Source: Prado023 sp963697345
GTDB lineage: Bacteria > Actinomycetota > Actinomycetes > S36-B12 > CAIYMF01
Assembly (NCBI GenBank): GCA_963697345.1
Contig: CAVONS010000022.1
Location: forward strand, 1-64,000
Length of the DNA stretch: 64,000 nucleotides
Direction of reading: 5' to 3'
The position numbers and the translations under genes were made by a program. Positions 24,170 through 34,351 of the stretch are shown in pieces. Numbering within the stretch: the stretch's first letter is position 1; each line of letters starts with the position of its first letter. The notes below the pieces were generated by a model. The model was not told the DNA's origin and ran no database searches. It saw nothing but the letters and a program-made list of their open reading frames with translations.

Positions 24170-24952
24170 ATGCACATCGAGCCAGTGCACACGGTCAGCC
24201 GAGACGCGATCATCGCCGGCCTTCGCGCCGCCCTGGACGGGAGTCCCGCGGTCCTGGCGGCCTTCCTCGGGGGTAGCGACGCCACGGGTCGCACCGACGA
24301 GTTCTCCGACATCGACCTCGTGGTGGTCGTCGAGGACGGGTCGGTCGAGGAGACGTTCGGTGTCATCCACGCAACGCTCGAGGAGTTGTCACCGATCAGC
24401 CATCGGTGGCGGCTGGCCGACCCGACCTGGCACGGCCACCCCCAGGAGTTCCTCGCCCTGCGTGATGCTGATCCTGCGCACTTCGTGGATCTCGTGATCC
24501 AGACACCGACCGGGGGCGAGCGATTCCTCGATGCCGAGCGGCACGGCCACGCCGACGTGCTGATCGACCGCGCAGGGATGCTTGCCCCCATCCCGCTGGA
24601 CGAGGCAGCCCTGCAGCAGCGCATCGACGCTCGGCTGGCGGTCCTGCGCGAACGCTTCCCGCTCTTCCAGACGCTGGTGACCCGGGCCGTGCGTCGCGGC
24701 TTCATCGCCGAGGCGGCGGTGGCCTACCAGGACTACGCCTACCGCCCGCTGATCGAACTCCTGCGGATCCGGCACTGCCCGCAGCGCTTCGACTACGGCG
24801 CGCGCTATCTGGACCGTGACCTGCCTGATTCGCTGCGCACTGAGATCGAGTCCCTGGCACTGCCCGGTTCCCTCGACGAGGTCGAGGCGTTCCGGGCCCG
24901 GGCGCAGGCGCTGTTCGAGGCGACCCTGGCGGAGATGCCGCCCGCGCCCTGA
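24170..24952 (+). CDS. Nucleotidyltransferase-domain protein
   Basis: The 260-residue protein has an N-terminal polymerase-beta-type nucleotidyltransferase core with LGGSDATGRTDEFSDIDLVV (residues about 33-52). The GGS loop and the D-x-D pair are the nucleotide and metal sites. A third acidic residue lies in FVDLVIQT near 105. The remaining 130 residues are helical. The layout resembles aminoglycoside-adenylyltransferase-like and MNT-type proteins, but no HEPN toxin partner lies beside it. The substrate is unknown. The gene stands alone with its own leaderless start. Confidence 0.78.
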   Translation: MHIEPVHTVSRDAIIAGLRAALDGSPAVLAAFLGGSDATGRTDEFSDIDLVVVVEDGSVEETFGVIHATLEELSPISHRWRLADPTWHGHPQEFLALRDADPAHFVDLVIQTPTGGERFLDAERHGHADVLIDRAGMLAPIPLDEAALQQRIDARLAVLRERFPLFQTLVTRAVRRGFIAEAAVAYQDYAYRPLIELLRIRHCPQRFDYGARYLDRDLPDSLRTEIESLALPGSLDEVEAFRARAQALFEATLAEMPPAP

Positions 24953-24990
24953 GGGTCCGATGCCGGCCCATAAGCGGCCGGCCGGCCTCG

Positions 24991-25015
24991 GGTCAGGTGG
25001 TCAGGTGGTCAGGCG
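24991..25015. repeat. Short tandem repeat in a convergent gap
   Basis: The unit ggtcaggt occurs three times in tandem, with the last copy diverged, beside the palindromic run gcggccggccggcc. It lies between the convergent nucleotidyltransferase and HAD genes. No function is evident. Confidence 0.5.
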
Positions 25016-25041
25016 GCCAGGCGGGGGCAAGGGGCAGGGAG

Positions 25042-25839
25042 TCAGGGGATCAGCCGTGCCAGGGCATGGGCGACGCCGTCCTCGTCGTTGCTGTCCGCAT
25101 GCAGGTCGGCGGCGGCGAGCGCGTCAGGATGCGCGTTGGCCGGCGCGACGGCGATCCCCGCGAAGGTCAGCATCGCGAGGTCGTTGGGCCCGTCGCCCAT
25201 CGCCATCACGTGCTCCGGGCCGATCCCCCGCGCAGCGCACAGCCGGCCCAGCGACACCGCCTTGTCCACGTCCTCGCGGGTGACCTCGAGGTGCGTCGGC
25301 GTCGAGGCCAGGGCAGTCAGCCCGGCTGGGATCGGCACCGTGCCGGCGAGGTCCTCGGTCCCCACCGGGGCCAGGATCAGGAGCTTGTCGGGCCCCTCGG
25401 TCTCGGCACCCAGGTCGGCCACCTCAGGAGCGCAGCCGACGATGGCCGACTCCGTCGCGATGAGCTCGTCGATCGCCGGCACCAACCACCGCTCTGCCGA
25501 GTACCAGTTGACCGATCTCCCCGCCGCCACCGCGCCGGCAACGACCTGCCGAGCCAGCGCGACGGGCATGGGCTCGCGGGCCAGGACGTGCAGATCACCG
25601 GCGCTGGTGTACCGCCCAGTCAGTGCACCCTGGGAGGCGATGAAGACCGCGGGAGCCACCAGCCCGAGCTCGGCGAGGATCGGCCAGAGCGCGCGCGGCG
25701 GACGCGAGGTGGTCAGCACCACCTCAACGCCTCGGGCGCGGACGCGCGCGACCTGCTCGACGGTCGCGGCGGTGACCCGATGGCCGCTGGTGAGCAGGGT
25801 GCCGTCGACATCCAGGGCGACGAGCCGGATCGCGCTCAC
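25042..25839 (-). CDS. Cof-type HAD-superfamily phosphatase
   Basis: The 265-residue protein is a Cof/HAD-IIB hydrolase. Motif I is LVALDVDGTLL (nucleophile Asp near residue 9), motif II is VVLTTSRPP, the motif III lysine is in the DKAVSLGRL region, and motif IV is MAMGDGPNDLAML near residue 222. A Cof-type cap lies between motifs II and III. Such enzymes dephosphorylate sugar phosphates or flavin and pyridoxal phosphates. The start overlaps the panE stop (GTGTGA, coordinates 25836-25839), so the two are co-transcribed. The exact substrate cannot be told. Confidence 0.88.
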   Translation of the reverse strand: MSAIRLVALDVDGTLLTSGHRVTAATVEQVARVRARGVEVVLTTSRPPRALWPILAELGLVAPAVFIASQGALTGRYTSAGDLHVLAREPMPVALARQVVAGAVAAGRSVNWYSAERWLVPAIDELIATESAIVGCAPEVADLGAETEGPDKLLILAPVGTEDLAGTVPIPAGLTALASTPTHLEVTREDVDKAVSLGRLCAARGIGPEHVMAMGDGPNDLAMLTFAGIAVAPANAHPDALAAADLHADSNDEDGVAHALARLIP

Positions 25840-26795
25840 ACGCCGCGACTGACCCGGGCCGCCCGGGCATCCAGGAAGGCCAGCTGCTGGTGGAGCACCG
25901 ACACAGCCGGCATCGCGACACCTGAGGACGCGGCCCGTCGCAGTGGCTCGGCGAGCATCACGTCCACCTCCATGGGCCGCCCGGATTCCGCGTCGAGCTT
26001 CATCGAGGTGGCGTAGGGGGCCATCCGGGCGGTGGCAGCCAGCAGGTCGTCGACGATGCTCTCCGGGAGCATCCGGCCCTCCGCCGCCGCGGCTGCCCGG
26101 ACCTCCTCCATCAGCACCCGGATCAGCGCGACGGTGTGTGGATCGGCCACCAGCTCATCGGTGGTCGCATCCAGGATCACCGACAGCGGGTTGAACGGGA
26201 TGTTCCAGGCCAGCTTGCGCCAGCGCGCGAGGACGAGGTCGTCGTCAAGAACGGCCGCTGTGCGCGCGGCTGTGAGATCGGCGGCGACCTTCTCCATCAG
26301 CGGTGTCACACCCGCCCGGCCCCCGTCCGGGCCGAGGGCGGCGATCGTCAGGGCGCCGTAGTCCAGGTGCGCGACGCTGTGCGGCCCCGTGCGTTGCGCG
26401 CACAGGAAGGCCAGGCCGCCCAGGACCTCACGTCCCGGCGCCGCGGCGGCGAACGCGGGCTCCACCCCGATCCCGTTCTGGATCAGCAGCACGGCCCCAT
26501 CGCGCTCCAGGATGCGGTCGGCGTGCTCGGCCAGCCGGGCCAGCACCTCAGCGTTGTCGGTGGCCTTCACTGCGACGACCAGCACGTCGCAGGCAGTCAG
26601 TTGCGCCCAGTCGGCGGCCACGTCGACGTCGGCAAGGTGCAGGTCCCCCTCGGCCGACGTGAGGTCCAGGCCATGTTCGCGCACCTCGTCGGCCGCACCC
26701 CGCACCAGGAACTGCACGCGCGCGCCCGCGTGGGCCAGGCGGATCCCGTAGAAGCCCCCGACCGCACCGGCGCCGACCACCGCATATCGCAGCAC
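25836..26795 (-). CDS. panE: 2-Dehydropantoate 2-reductase (ketopantoate reductase)
   Basis: The 319-residue protein begins with the NADPH-binding motif YAVVGAGAVGGFYG (GxGxxG). VVAVKATDN and LLIQNGIGVE are the next conserved strands of the ApbA/PanE N-terminal domain. The C-terminal all-helical domain has the conserved KLAWNIPFNPLSV with catalytic-site Lys and Asn. It reduces ketopantoate to pantoate in pantothenate and CoA synthesis, although the family also has members of unclear substrate. GTG 26793-26795 begins at the motif and follows a CAGGAT box by seven bases. It heads an operon with the HAD phosphatase. Longer upstream extensions of this frame are Arg-rich shadow translation. Confidence 0.85.
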   Translation of the reverse strand: MLRYAVVGAGAVGGFYGIRLAHAGARVQFLVRGAADEVREHGLDLTSAEGDLHLADVDVAADWAQLTACDVLVVAVKATDNAEVLARLAEHADRILERDGAVLLIQNGIGVEPAFAAAAPGREVLGGLAFLCAQRTGPHSVAHLDYGALTIAALGPDGGRAGVTPLMEKVAADLTAARTAAVLDDDLVLARWRKLAWNIPFNPLSVILDATTDELVADPHTVALIRVLMEEVRAAAAAEGRMLPESIVDDLLAATARMAPYATSMKLDAESGRPMEVDVMLAEPLRRAASSGVAMPAVSVLHQQLAFLDARAARVSRGV

Positions 26796-26821
26796 GGGTC
26801 CGATCCTGCCATCACGGGGAT

Positions 26822-27025
26822 TCAGGTGGTGGACCTGTCCTCGGCAGCAGCCTTCAACCCCTCGAGGCTCGCCCGGATGTTGCGCTGGTTGTGCTCGTCC
26901 CTCGGGCCCGGGATGAGCAGCGATCCGGCCCGCCGGATCACCTGCCCGCGACGACCATCGCGCCGATCGACCACAAGTGCGGCATCTGCCTCGATCGTGA
27001 TCGAGTCGCTGACCGAACCTGCCAT
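26822..27025 (-). CDS. Short SRPBCC-like remnant
   Basis: The 67-residue frame starts MAGSVSDSITIEADAALV, like the first strand of polyketide-cyclase/START-type (SRPBCC) proteins. It ends RNIRASLEGLKAAAEDRS, like their last helix. The roughly 80 residues that should lie between are missing. This looks like an internal deletion of a normal protein of about 145 residues, or a collapsed assembly. It follows the cupin gene by nine bases in the same direction. It may not make a functional product. Confidence 0.45.
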   Translation of the reverse strand: MAGSVSDSITIEADAALVVDRRDGRRGQVIRRAGSLLIPGPRDEHNQRNIRASLEGLKAAAEDRSTT

Positions 27026-27034
27026 GCCCGACAG

Positions 27035-27388
27035 TTAGGAGGTGCTGCGCGGGTCCAGCATCGTCAGGACCATCCGGGACGGCTCGAGCGCGAGCACGTC
27101 GTGCGGGACTCGGGCACCGATGTGCACGAGGCCGCCCGCGGCCAGCTCCACCTGCTCGCCGGCCGCACCCACGCGCAGCCGACCGTCGAGCACCTGCAGC
27201 AGGATCGGGATGGCAGCGGTGTGCTCGCTGAGCTCCTGCCCGGCATCGAAGGCGAACAGCACGACGCGCACCCCCTCGGCGCGCAGCACGGTGCGCGAGA
27301 CCGTGGCATCGGCAGCGACCTCGATCAGGGCACCCAACTCCGCCACATGCACAATCGACGGCACTCCATGTGAGTCGCTGGCAGTCAT
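27035..27388 (-). CDS. Small cupin-domain protein
   Basis: The 117-residue protein is a single cupin beta-barrel with VVLFAFDAGQELSEHTAAIP (first cupin motif, one His visible) and ELAAGGLVHIGARVPHDVLA (second motif with His). It resembles small cupins that bind a metal or sense a small molecule. GGGAG lies six bases before ATG 27386-27388, so this start is preferred to the ATG two codons upstream. The short SRPBCC-like frame follows. A hairpin separates it from narI. The function is unknown. Confidence 0.75.
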   Translation of the reverse strand: MTASDSHGVPSIVHVAELGALIEVAADATVSRTVLRAEGVRVVLFAFDAGQELSEHTAAIPILLQVLDGRLRVGAAGEQVELAAGGLVHIGARVPHDVLALEPSRMVLTMLDPRSTS

Positions 27389-27413
27389 CGGCATCTCCCT
27401 TGGTTGATTCCCC

Positions 27414-27456
27414 TGTGTCATCGATCCGGCCATCCGAGTGCCAGATCGATGACACA
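27414..27456. terminator. 13-bp perfect hairpin after narI
   Basis: TGTGTCATCGATC (27414-27426) and GATCGATGACACA (27444-27456) pair around a 17-base loop, a few bases beyond the narI stop. It should end the nar operon. Confidence 0.75.
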
Positions 27457-27462
27457 AGCTGG

Positions 27463-28201
27463 CTACGAGCCGATCTTCTCCCAGCCACGCCGCGTGGCGC
27501 GCGAGCCGGGGTCGTGCGGGCCGCGGTCGCGGTAGACCACGTAGGGCCGGAACAGGTACCCCAGCGGCGCTGAGAACGCGTGCACGAGCCGCGTGAAGGG
27601 CCAGATCATGAACACGGCCATGCCCGCGACGGCGTGGATCTGGAACGAGAACGGGGCCGCGGCCATGAACTCCGGCTGGGGCTGGAAGCTCAGGATCGAG
27701 CGGAACCAGACCGACACGTCCTCACGGTAGTTGTGGCCCTCCCCAATCACGCCGGCGCCCACCATCGTGGTGATCAGGCCCAGGCAGATGGCGGCCAGGA
27801 GGAAGACGTACATCGTCTTGTCGTTCTTCGTCGTGGCCGCGAACACCGGGCCCACAGTCCGGCGTCGGTAGACCAGCAGGGCGATGCCGACCAGCGTGGC
27901 GAACCCGGCGAAGAAGCCCAGGCCGACGGCCATGAAGTGGTACATCGACTCCGAGATGCCCAGGGCATCGGTCCACGCCTCCGGGATCAGCAGGCCGACG
28001 ATGTGCCCGACCAGCACCGCGAGGATCCCGATGTGGAACAGGGGGCTGGCCACACGGATCAGCTTGCGCTCGTACAGCTGGCTGGAGCGGGTGGTCCAAC
28101 CGAACTTGTCATAGCGGTAGCGCCACACGGTGCCCGACGACGAACGTGGTGATCGCGACGTAGGGCAGCACGATCCACAGCAGGATCTCGGATGCGCTCA
28201 T
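27463..28201 (-). CDS. narI: Respiratory nitrate reductase gamma subunit NarI (one frameshift)
   Basis: This is the membrane b-type cytochrome that passes quinol electrons to NarH. The start MSASEILLWIVLPYVAITTF at 28201 gives the first helix, and the rest reads WRYRYDKFGWTTRSSQ, SPLFHIGILAVLVGHIVGLL, SMYHFMAVGLGFFAG and FQIHAVAGMAVFMIWPFTRL. These carry the conserved haem-ligand histidines of NarI. Five helices are visible. One extra base near 28130 breaks the frame between GH and VWRYRYDKF. ATG 28201 overlaps the narJ stop (ATGA). The gene is last in the operon, followed by a 13-bp hairpin. Length about 245 residues, normal for NarI. Confidence 0.93.
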
Positions 28202-28937
28202 CGACGGGCTCCTGACGTGGTGAGGGAGGTGGGGAACGGCTCGAGTCCGACGTCCTCGACCGGTGGGCCCGAGACCGCCAGCTCGGTCATCCGCGCGACC
28301 ACGTCGTGGGTCAGCTCCGGCAGGGTGGCAACCACGGCGTCGAGTACGTGCGCGTAGACGGAGCCGAGGTCGTGCAGGGCCTCGCGCAGCAGCCCGATCG
28401 GGGCGGCGTGCTCGGCCAGCAGCGCGTCACCGGTGACCCGGTCGCCGACGGCCGCGAACTCCAGGACCACCGCCAGGTGGTCGGGCAGCTCCTCGTTGCC
28501 GAGGGTGAAGCCGGCCTCGGCGTAGGCCTGCTTGAACCGCACGATCGCCACGCCTCGGTTGCGGGTGTCGCCGTTGGTCCAGTAGGTCAGGAACGGGCAG
28601 GCCCTGCGCTTCATGTCGAAGATCTCCACGAAGTGCCGTTGAACGTCCACGACGGGGGTGCCGTCCAGGTGGGCCAGGAACTTCGAGAGCGGCAGGCGCA
28701 CGGCTCGGGCAGCTCGGCCACAGCGGCTGCCAGTCCGTCGAGGCGATCGAGCAGGACTCCGTCCGGGTAGGCCAGCAGCCACGAGCAGGCCAGGCGGGTT
28801 GCTGCAATGTCGCGTTCCGACAGCCCGTGCACGCGCAGGTCGTCGACCGGTTCCTTGGGTCGGCGCAGCCGCAGGGGCAGGCCGAGGAACGAGGCAGATT
28901 CGCGGGCTCCGACGCGTCCTGGGACAGTCGTGTTCAT
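28198..28937 (-). CDS. narJ: Nitrate reductase assembly chaperone NarJ (one frameshift)
   Basis: This is the cytoplasmic chaperone needed to load the molybdenum cofactor and assemble NarGH. The N-terminus at 28937 includes ATRLACSWLLAYPDGVLLDR, and the family core is VDVQRHFVEIFDMKRRACPF, LTYWTNGDTRNRG and ELPDHLAVVLEFAA. One missing base near 28700 shifts the frame between LPEP and VRLPLSKFLAHL. ATG 28937 overlaps the narH stop (ATGA), and its own stop overlaps the narI start, so all three are translationally coupled. About 246 residues. Confidence 0.9.
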
Positions 28938-30610
28938 GGCTGGCCCTCCTCGGTGTCCTCGGAAGGCCGGATGCCCGGCATCCCGAGCGGAACGGCGCGT
29001 CCCAGTTGAGCAGGTTCACCCGCGCCCGGCGTCCTCGGTCGGCACGAAGGCCTCGGCGGACTGGCGGACCTTGAGCGCGTGGAAGTTCTCCACAGCCACC
29101 GGCATCGGCCGCCCGGAGGCCTCCCCGAAGGGCCCTGAGGCCGCGTACTGGCCCGGACCGCCGTCGAAGTCCAGCGAGCAGGCCAGCTCCTCGAGGTCAC
29201 GACCCGTCTCGGCGTGCGCCTTGGGGATCACGTAGCGGTCCTCGTACTTGGCGATCGCCAGCAGGCGGTACAGCGCGTACATCTGGTCCTCGGACAGCCC
29301 GACAGCTTCGGGGATCGAGGCGTCCCCGTCCCGGCCGAGATTGCGGTCGCGCATGTAGGAGCGCATCGCGGCCAGCGTCGCCAACGAGCCGAGCACCGGC
29401 CCTGGGTCCCCAGCGGTGAACAGCTCGGCGAGGTACTCCACAGGGATCCGCAGGCTGGTCAGCGCCCCGAACAGCGTGTCAGCGTCCTCCGCGTCGTGCC
29501 CCGTGTCGCGCAGCGCGTCGACGACCGGGGACAGCGGCGGGATGTACCAGACCATCGGCATCGTGCGGTACTCCGGGTGCAGCGGCAGCGCCACCCGGTA
29601 CTCCTTGGCCAGCTTGTAGACCGGCGACCTGCGCGCAGCGTCCATCCAGTCGGCAGGGATGCCGTCGCGCTCGGCGGCGGCGATGACCTGCGGGTCGTCA
29701 GGATCCAGCAGCAGGTCCAGCTGGGCCTCGTACAGGTCCTTCTCGTCGGGGGTGGCGGCAGCCGCAGTGACGCGGTCGGCGTCGTAGAGGAAGATCCCCA
29801 GGTAGCGCAGGCGGCCCACGCAGGTCTCGGAGCAGACCGTCGGCAGGCCGACCTCGATCCGCGGGTAGCACATCGTGCACTTCTCGGCCTTGCCCGTACG
29901 GTGGTTGAAGTAGACCTTCTTGTACGGGCACCCGGTGACGCACATGCGCCACCCGCGGCAGGCGTCCTGGTCGACCAGGACGATGCCGTCCTCGCTGCGC
30001 TTGTACATGGCCCCACTCGGGCAGGCAGCGACGCACGCCGGGTTCAGGCAGTGCTCACAGATGCGCGGCAGGTAGAACATGAACGCCTGCTCGAACTCCA
30101 TCTTGACCCGGTCACCGACCTGATCGCGGATCTTGACCACGATCGGGTCCTTGGGCGCGAGCTCGGGCCGCCACCGAGGTCGTCGTCCCAGTTGGCCGAC
30201 CAGCGGATCTGCATCGGCTTGCCCGAGATCAGCGACTTCGGCCGCGCGACGGGGGTGTGCTCGCCAAGGGGGGCCGAGATCAGTGTGTCGTACTCGTAGG
30301 TCCAGGGCTCGTAGTAGTCGCTGAGCTCCGGGAGCACCGGGTTGGAGAAGATCTTGGTCAGGCGGGACAACCGGGAGCCCGACCGCAGTCGGAGCTTGCC
30401 GCGCTTGAGCACCCAGCCGCCCTGCCACTTCTCCTGGTCCTGGTAGGTCCTGGGGTAACCCTGGCCGGGCCGGGTCTCCACGTTGTTGAACCAGACGTAC
30501 TCGACGCCGGCGCGGTTGGTCCACGCCTGCTTGCACGTCACCGAGCAGGTGTGGCACCCGATGCACTTGTCGAGGTTCATCACCATGCCCACCTGGGCCA
30601 TGACCTTCAT
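28934..30610 (-). CDS. narH: Respiratory nitrate reductase beta subunit NarH (frameshifted)
   Basis: NarH carries the iron-sulfur wire between NarI and NarG. The N-terminus has NLDKCIGCHTCSVTCKQAW. Other clusters are CEHCLNPACVAACPSGA, CRGWRMCVTGCPYKK (the Trp replaces a Cys, as in the 3Fe-4S cluster of NarH) and CTMCYPRIEVGLP with CSETCVGRLRY. A missing G near 30172 breaks the frame between DDDLGG and RPELAPKDPIV. Near 29025 a missing G, and another shift near 28985, affect the end, which should read RVNLLNWDAPFR and GMPGIRPSEDTEEGQP to TGA at 28934. About 558 residues. It starts 52 bases after narG. Confidence 0.93.
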
Positions 30611-30662
30611 CGTGTGCTCCTCGTCCGGGGCATGCCTGGCTGATGCAGCTGGGGGTGGGACA

Positions 30663-33600
30663 TCAGTACGTGACCTCCTGCGAGCGGCGGCGGATCACGG
30701 TGATCTCGTCACGCTGGTTGCCCGTGGGCCCGAGGTAGTTGAAGGCGAAGCTCAGCTGCGCGTACCCGCCCACGATGTGCGTGGGCTTGATCATGAGCCG
30801 GGTCAGCGAGTTGTGGATGCCGCCGCGAAGCCCGGAGGTCTCGGTGCGCGGGACGTCCACGGTGCGGTCCTTCGCGTGGTACATGTAGACCGTTCCCTGG
30901 GGCATCCGGTGGCTCACCACCGATCGGGCCACCACGACGCCGTTGCGGTTGTAGGCCTCGATCCACTCGTTGTCCTTGACGCCGATCGTCTCGGCGTCCT
31001 CGGCCGACATCCAGATCTCGGGGCCACCTCGGCTCAGCGAGAGCATGAACAGGTTGTCCTGGTACTCCGAGTGGATCGACCACTTCGAGTGCGGGGTCAG
31101 GTAGCGCACCGTCACCTCCTTGCCCACACCAGAGGTCTGGTCGCCGAAGATGCGGTGCATGTTCAGTGGCGGCCGGAAGGTCGGCAGGTTCTCCCCCAGC
31201 TCACTCATCCAGTCGTGGTCGAGGAAGAAGTGCATCCGGCCGGTCAGGGTGTGCCACGGCTTGAGCCGCTCGACGTTGATCGTGAAGGCGGTGTAGCGCC
31301 GACCACCGTGCTCTGAGCCGGACCACTCCGGGGACGTGATGACCGGCGACGGGTCGGGCCTGGGTGTCGGGGAAGGTGATCCGCTTGCCCTCCTCGTCCT
31401 CGGCGAGGTCGGCCAGGCGCATGCCGGTGCGCTTCTCGACGTTGCGGAACCCGTCGACCGCGATCCGGCCGTTCGTGGTGCCCGAGAGCGCCAGGATCGT
31501 CTCGCAGGCGTTCACGTCAGTGACCAGCGACGGTCGTCCGGCGGCGGGCCCGTCCGGGATCACGCCGTTGACCCGGGCCAGGACGGCGACCTCGGGGGTC
31601 GGGTCCATCTTGACGCCCTTGGTCATCGGTGCCCAGCTTCTCGACCAGCGGGCCGAGGGCCGACATCTTGGCGCCGATGGCGGTGTAGTCACGCTCCACC
31701 GTGACGAACTTCGGCGCGGTCCTCCCGGGGATCAGCTCCACCTCGCCGGCCCGCCAGTCGCGCACCACCCCGCCGGGGACCGCCAGCTCGTCGGGGGTGT
31801 CGTGCTGCAGCGGAACCGTGACGAGATCGGTCCGGGTGTCCAGGACACCCTTGGCCAGCTTCGAGACCCCCCGGCCCAGGGCCTGGAAGATGTCGTAGTC
31901 GCTCTTGGTCTCCCACGGCGGGTCGATCGCAGGGGTGAAGGCGTGCACGAAGGGGTGCATGTCCGTGCTGGACAGGTCGTGCTTCTCGTACCAGGTCGCC
32001 GCCGGGAGCAGCACGTCACCGAACAGCCCGGTGGAGGTCATCCGGAAGTCGACGCTGACCAGCAGGTCGAGCTTGCCCTCGCCGGCCTCGTCGCGCCACG
32101 TGACGTCCTGCGGGCGCAGCTCCTCAGGGGTCTCCTCGGCCCGCACGGCGTTGGAGGTGCCCAGCAGGTGCTTGAGGAAGAACTCGTTGCCCTTGCTCGA
32201 CGAGCCCAGCAGGTTGGCGCGCCAGACGGTCAGCACCCGCGGCCAGTTCTCCGGCGCATCGGGGTCCTCGACCGCGAACTTCAGCTCGCCGGACTTCAAC
32301 TGCTCCACGACGTAGTCCGCCGGGTCCATCCCCGCCGACTTGGCGTCCTCCGCGATGGTCAGCGGGTTGCGGTTCAGCGCCGGGTAGCTGGGCATCCACC
32401 CAGAACGCGCGGACTGCGCCAGCGTGTCGATCATGGTGCGGTTGGTGAACTTGCCCTCTCCCAGCGGTGAGGCAAGTCCGTCGGCCCCCATCGCGTCGTA
32501 GCGCCACTGGCCGGTGTTGACGTACCAGAAGGCCGTCCCGATCATCTGCCGCGGCGGGCGGACCCAGTCCAGCCCGAAGGCCAGCTGCGCCCAGCCCGTG
32601 ACGGGGCGGCACTTCTCCTGGCCCACGTAGTGCGCCCAGCCACCGCCGTTCACGCCCTGGCAGCCGGTGAGCGTGGTCAGTGCCAGGAAGGTGCGGTAGA
32701 TGGTGTCGGAGTGGAACCAGTGGTTGGTTCCAGCTCCAAGGATGATCATCGACCGGCCGCCGGACTCCTCGGCGTTCGCCGCGAACTCCCGGCCGATCCG
32801 CTCGGCCATCGCAGCCGGCACGCCGGTGATCTCCTCCTGCCAGGCCGGGGTGTAGGGCTCCGGGTCGTCGTACCCGGTGGGCCACTGGCCCGGCAGTCCG
32901 TCGCGGCCCACGCCGTACTGGGCGAGCATGAGGTCGTAGACGGTGGTGACCAGGCGCGGGCCCGCGGCTGTGGCGAGCTCAGCGGCAGGCACACCGCGAT
33001 GGTGGATGCCGCCACCCTCGTTGCCCTCCTGGCCGACGTCGAAGCGCGGGAGCAGGACCTCGGCGACCTGTCCGCCCTGGGTGCCATAGAGGCTCAGGGC
33101 CGGGTCGACGCCCTCGAGGTCGAGGTTCCACTTGCCCTCGCCCTCATCGCCGTAGCGGAAGCCCATCGACCCGTTCGGGATGTGCGGGCGGCCAGTGGCC
33201 GAGTCGACCAGGACGGTCTTGAAGTTGGCGTTCTCGCTCGTGTCGCCGAGGTCGGCCGCGGTGACGAACTTGTCCGGGACGTAGGCGCCGTCCTTCTCAC
33301 GCAACGACACCAGGAACGGCAGGTCGGAGAACTTCTTGACGTAGTCGACGAAGCGCGGCACCTGCCGCTTGATGAAGAACTCGTTGAGGATCACGTGCCC
33401 CATCGCCATGCCGAGCGCACCGTCGGTGCCCGGGTGCGGGCTCAACCACTCGTCGGCGAACTTCGTGTTGTCGGCGTAGTCCGGGCTGACCGTGACCACC
33501 TTCTGGCCCCGGTAGCGGGCCTCGGCCATGAAGTGGGCGTCCGGGGTACGGGTCTGGGGCACGTTGGCGCCCCACATGATCAGGTAGGAGGCGTTCCACC

Positions 33601-34351
33601 AGTCGGCGGACTCGGGCACGTCGGTCTGGTCGCCGAACACCTGCGGGCTGGCCACCGGCAGGTCGGCGTACCAGTCGTAGAAGGACAGCATCGCGCCGCC
33701 GATGAGGCTGATGAACCGGGCCCCAGCGGCATGGCTGGCCATGGACATCGCCGGGATCGGGGAGAAGCCGAAGACCCGGTCGGGGCCGTGGGCGTCGATG
33801 GTGTGCACGTGGGCGGCGGAGACCAGCTCGATCGTCTCTGCCCATGAGGCCCGGACCAGACCACCCTTGCCCCGCGCACTCTGGTAGCGCGCTCGGGTCT
33901 CGGGGTCGTTGACCACCGCTGCCCAGGCCTTGACCGCGTCACCGCCGTTGGCGACCTTGGCCGCACGGTACGCCTCGAGCAGGACGCCTCGGATGTAGGG
34001 ATAGCGCACGCGGGTCGGCGAGTAGGTGTACCAGGAGAAGGCCGCACCACGTGGGCAGCCGCGGGGCTCGTACTCCGGGGAGTCAGCGCCGACCGACGGG
34101 TAGTCGGTCTGCTGGGTCTCCCAGGTGATGATGCCGTCCTTGACGTAGACCTTCCATGAGCACGAGCCGGTGCAGTTGACCCCGTGGGTGGAACGCACGA
34201 CCTTGTCGTGGCTCCAGCGATCGCGGTAGAACGAGTCCGCATCGCGCCCGCCCTCCTTGGTCACGGTGCGCAGGTCCGCCGACACCTCCCCCCGGGCCAG
34301 GAACCGTCCGGCGCGGACCAGGAACTCGTCGGTGGCAGAGGTCGTCATCAT
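30663..34351 (-). CDS. narG: Respiratory nitrate reductase alpha subunit NarG (two frameshifts)
   Basis: NarG is the Mo-bisMGD catalytic subunit that reduces nitrate to nitrite on the cytoplasmic side of the membrane. The N-terminal iron-sulfur motif is HGVNCTGSCSWKVYVK with CPRG further on. The Mo-ligand region includes YLIMWGANVPQTRTPDAHF and GDQTDVPESADWW. The C-terminal cofactor domain has NLYLGPTGNQRD-like FNYLGPTGNQRDE. Near 31630 one extra base separates KLGT from MTKGVKMDP, and near 31345 one extra C separates DTQARP from PVITSPEWSG. The whole gene of about 1229 residues is otherwise continuous. The ATG at 34349-34351 overlaps the regulator stop, and GGAAG precedes it. No Tat signal is seen, as usual for NarG. 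Confidence 0.95.

Noticed and set aside
24170..24952. MNT/HEPN toxin-antitoxin pair
   Set aside because: The nucleotidyltransferase is longer than MNT antitoxins and no HEPN gene is adjacent.
24991..25015. CRISPR-like array from the ggtcaggt repeat
   Set aside because: Units are eight bases with no spacers, and no cas gene is near.
27463..34351. Programmed ribosomal frameshifting in the nar genes
   Set aside because: The shift sites differ in sequence and direction, lack slippery heptamers with following structure, and similar indels occur in unrelated genes.
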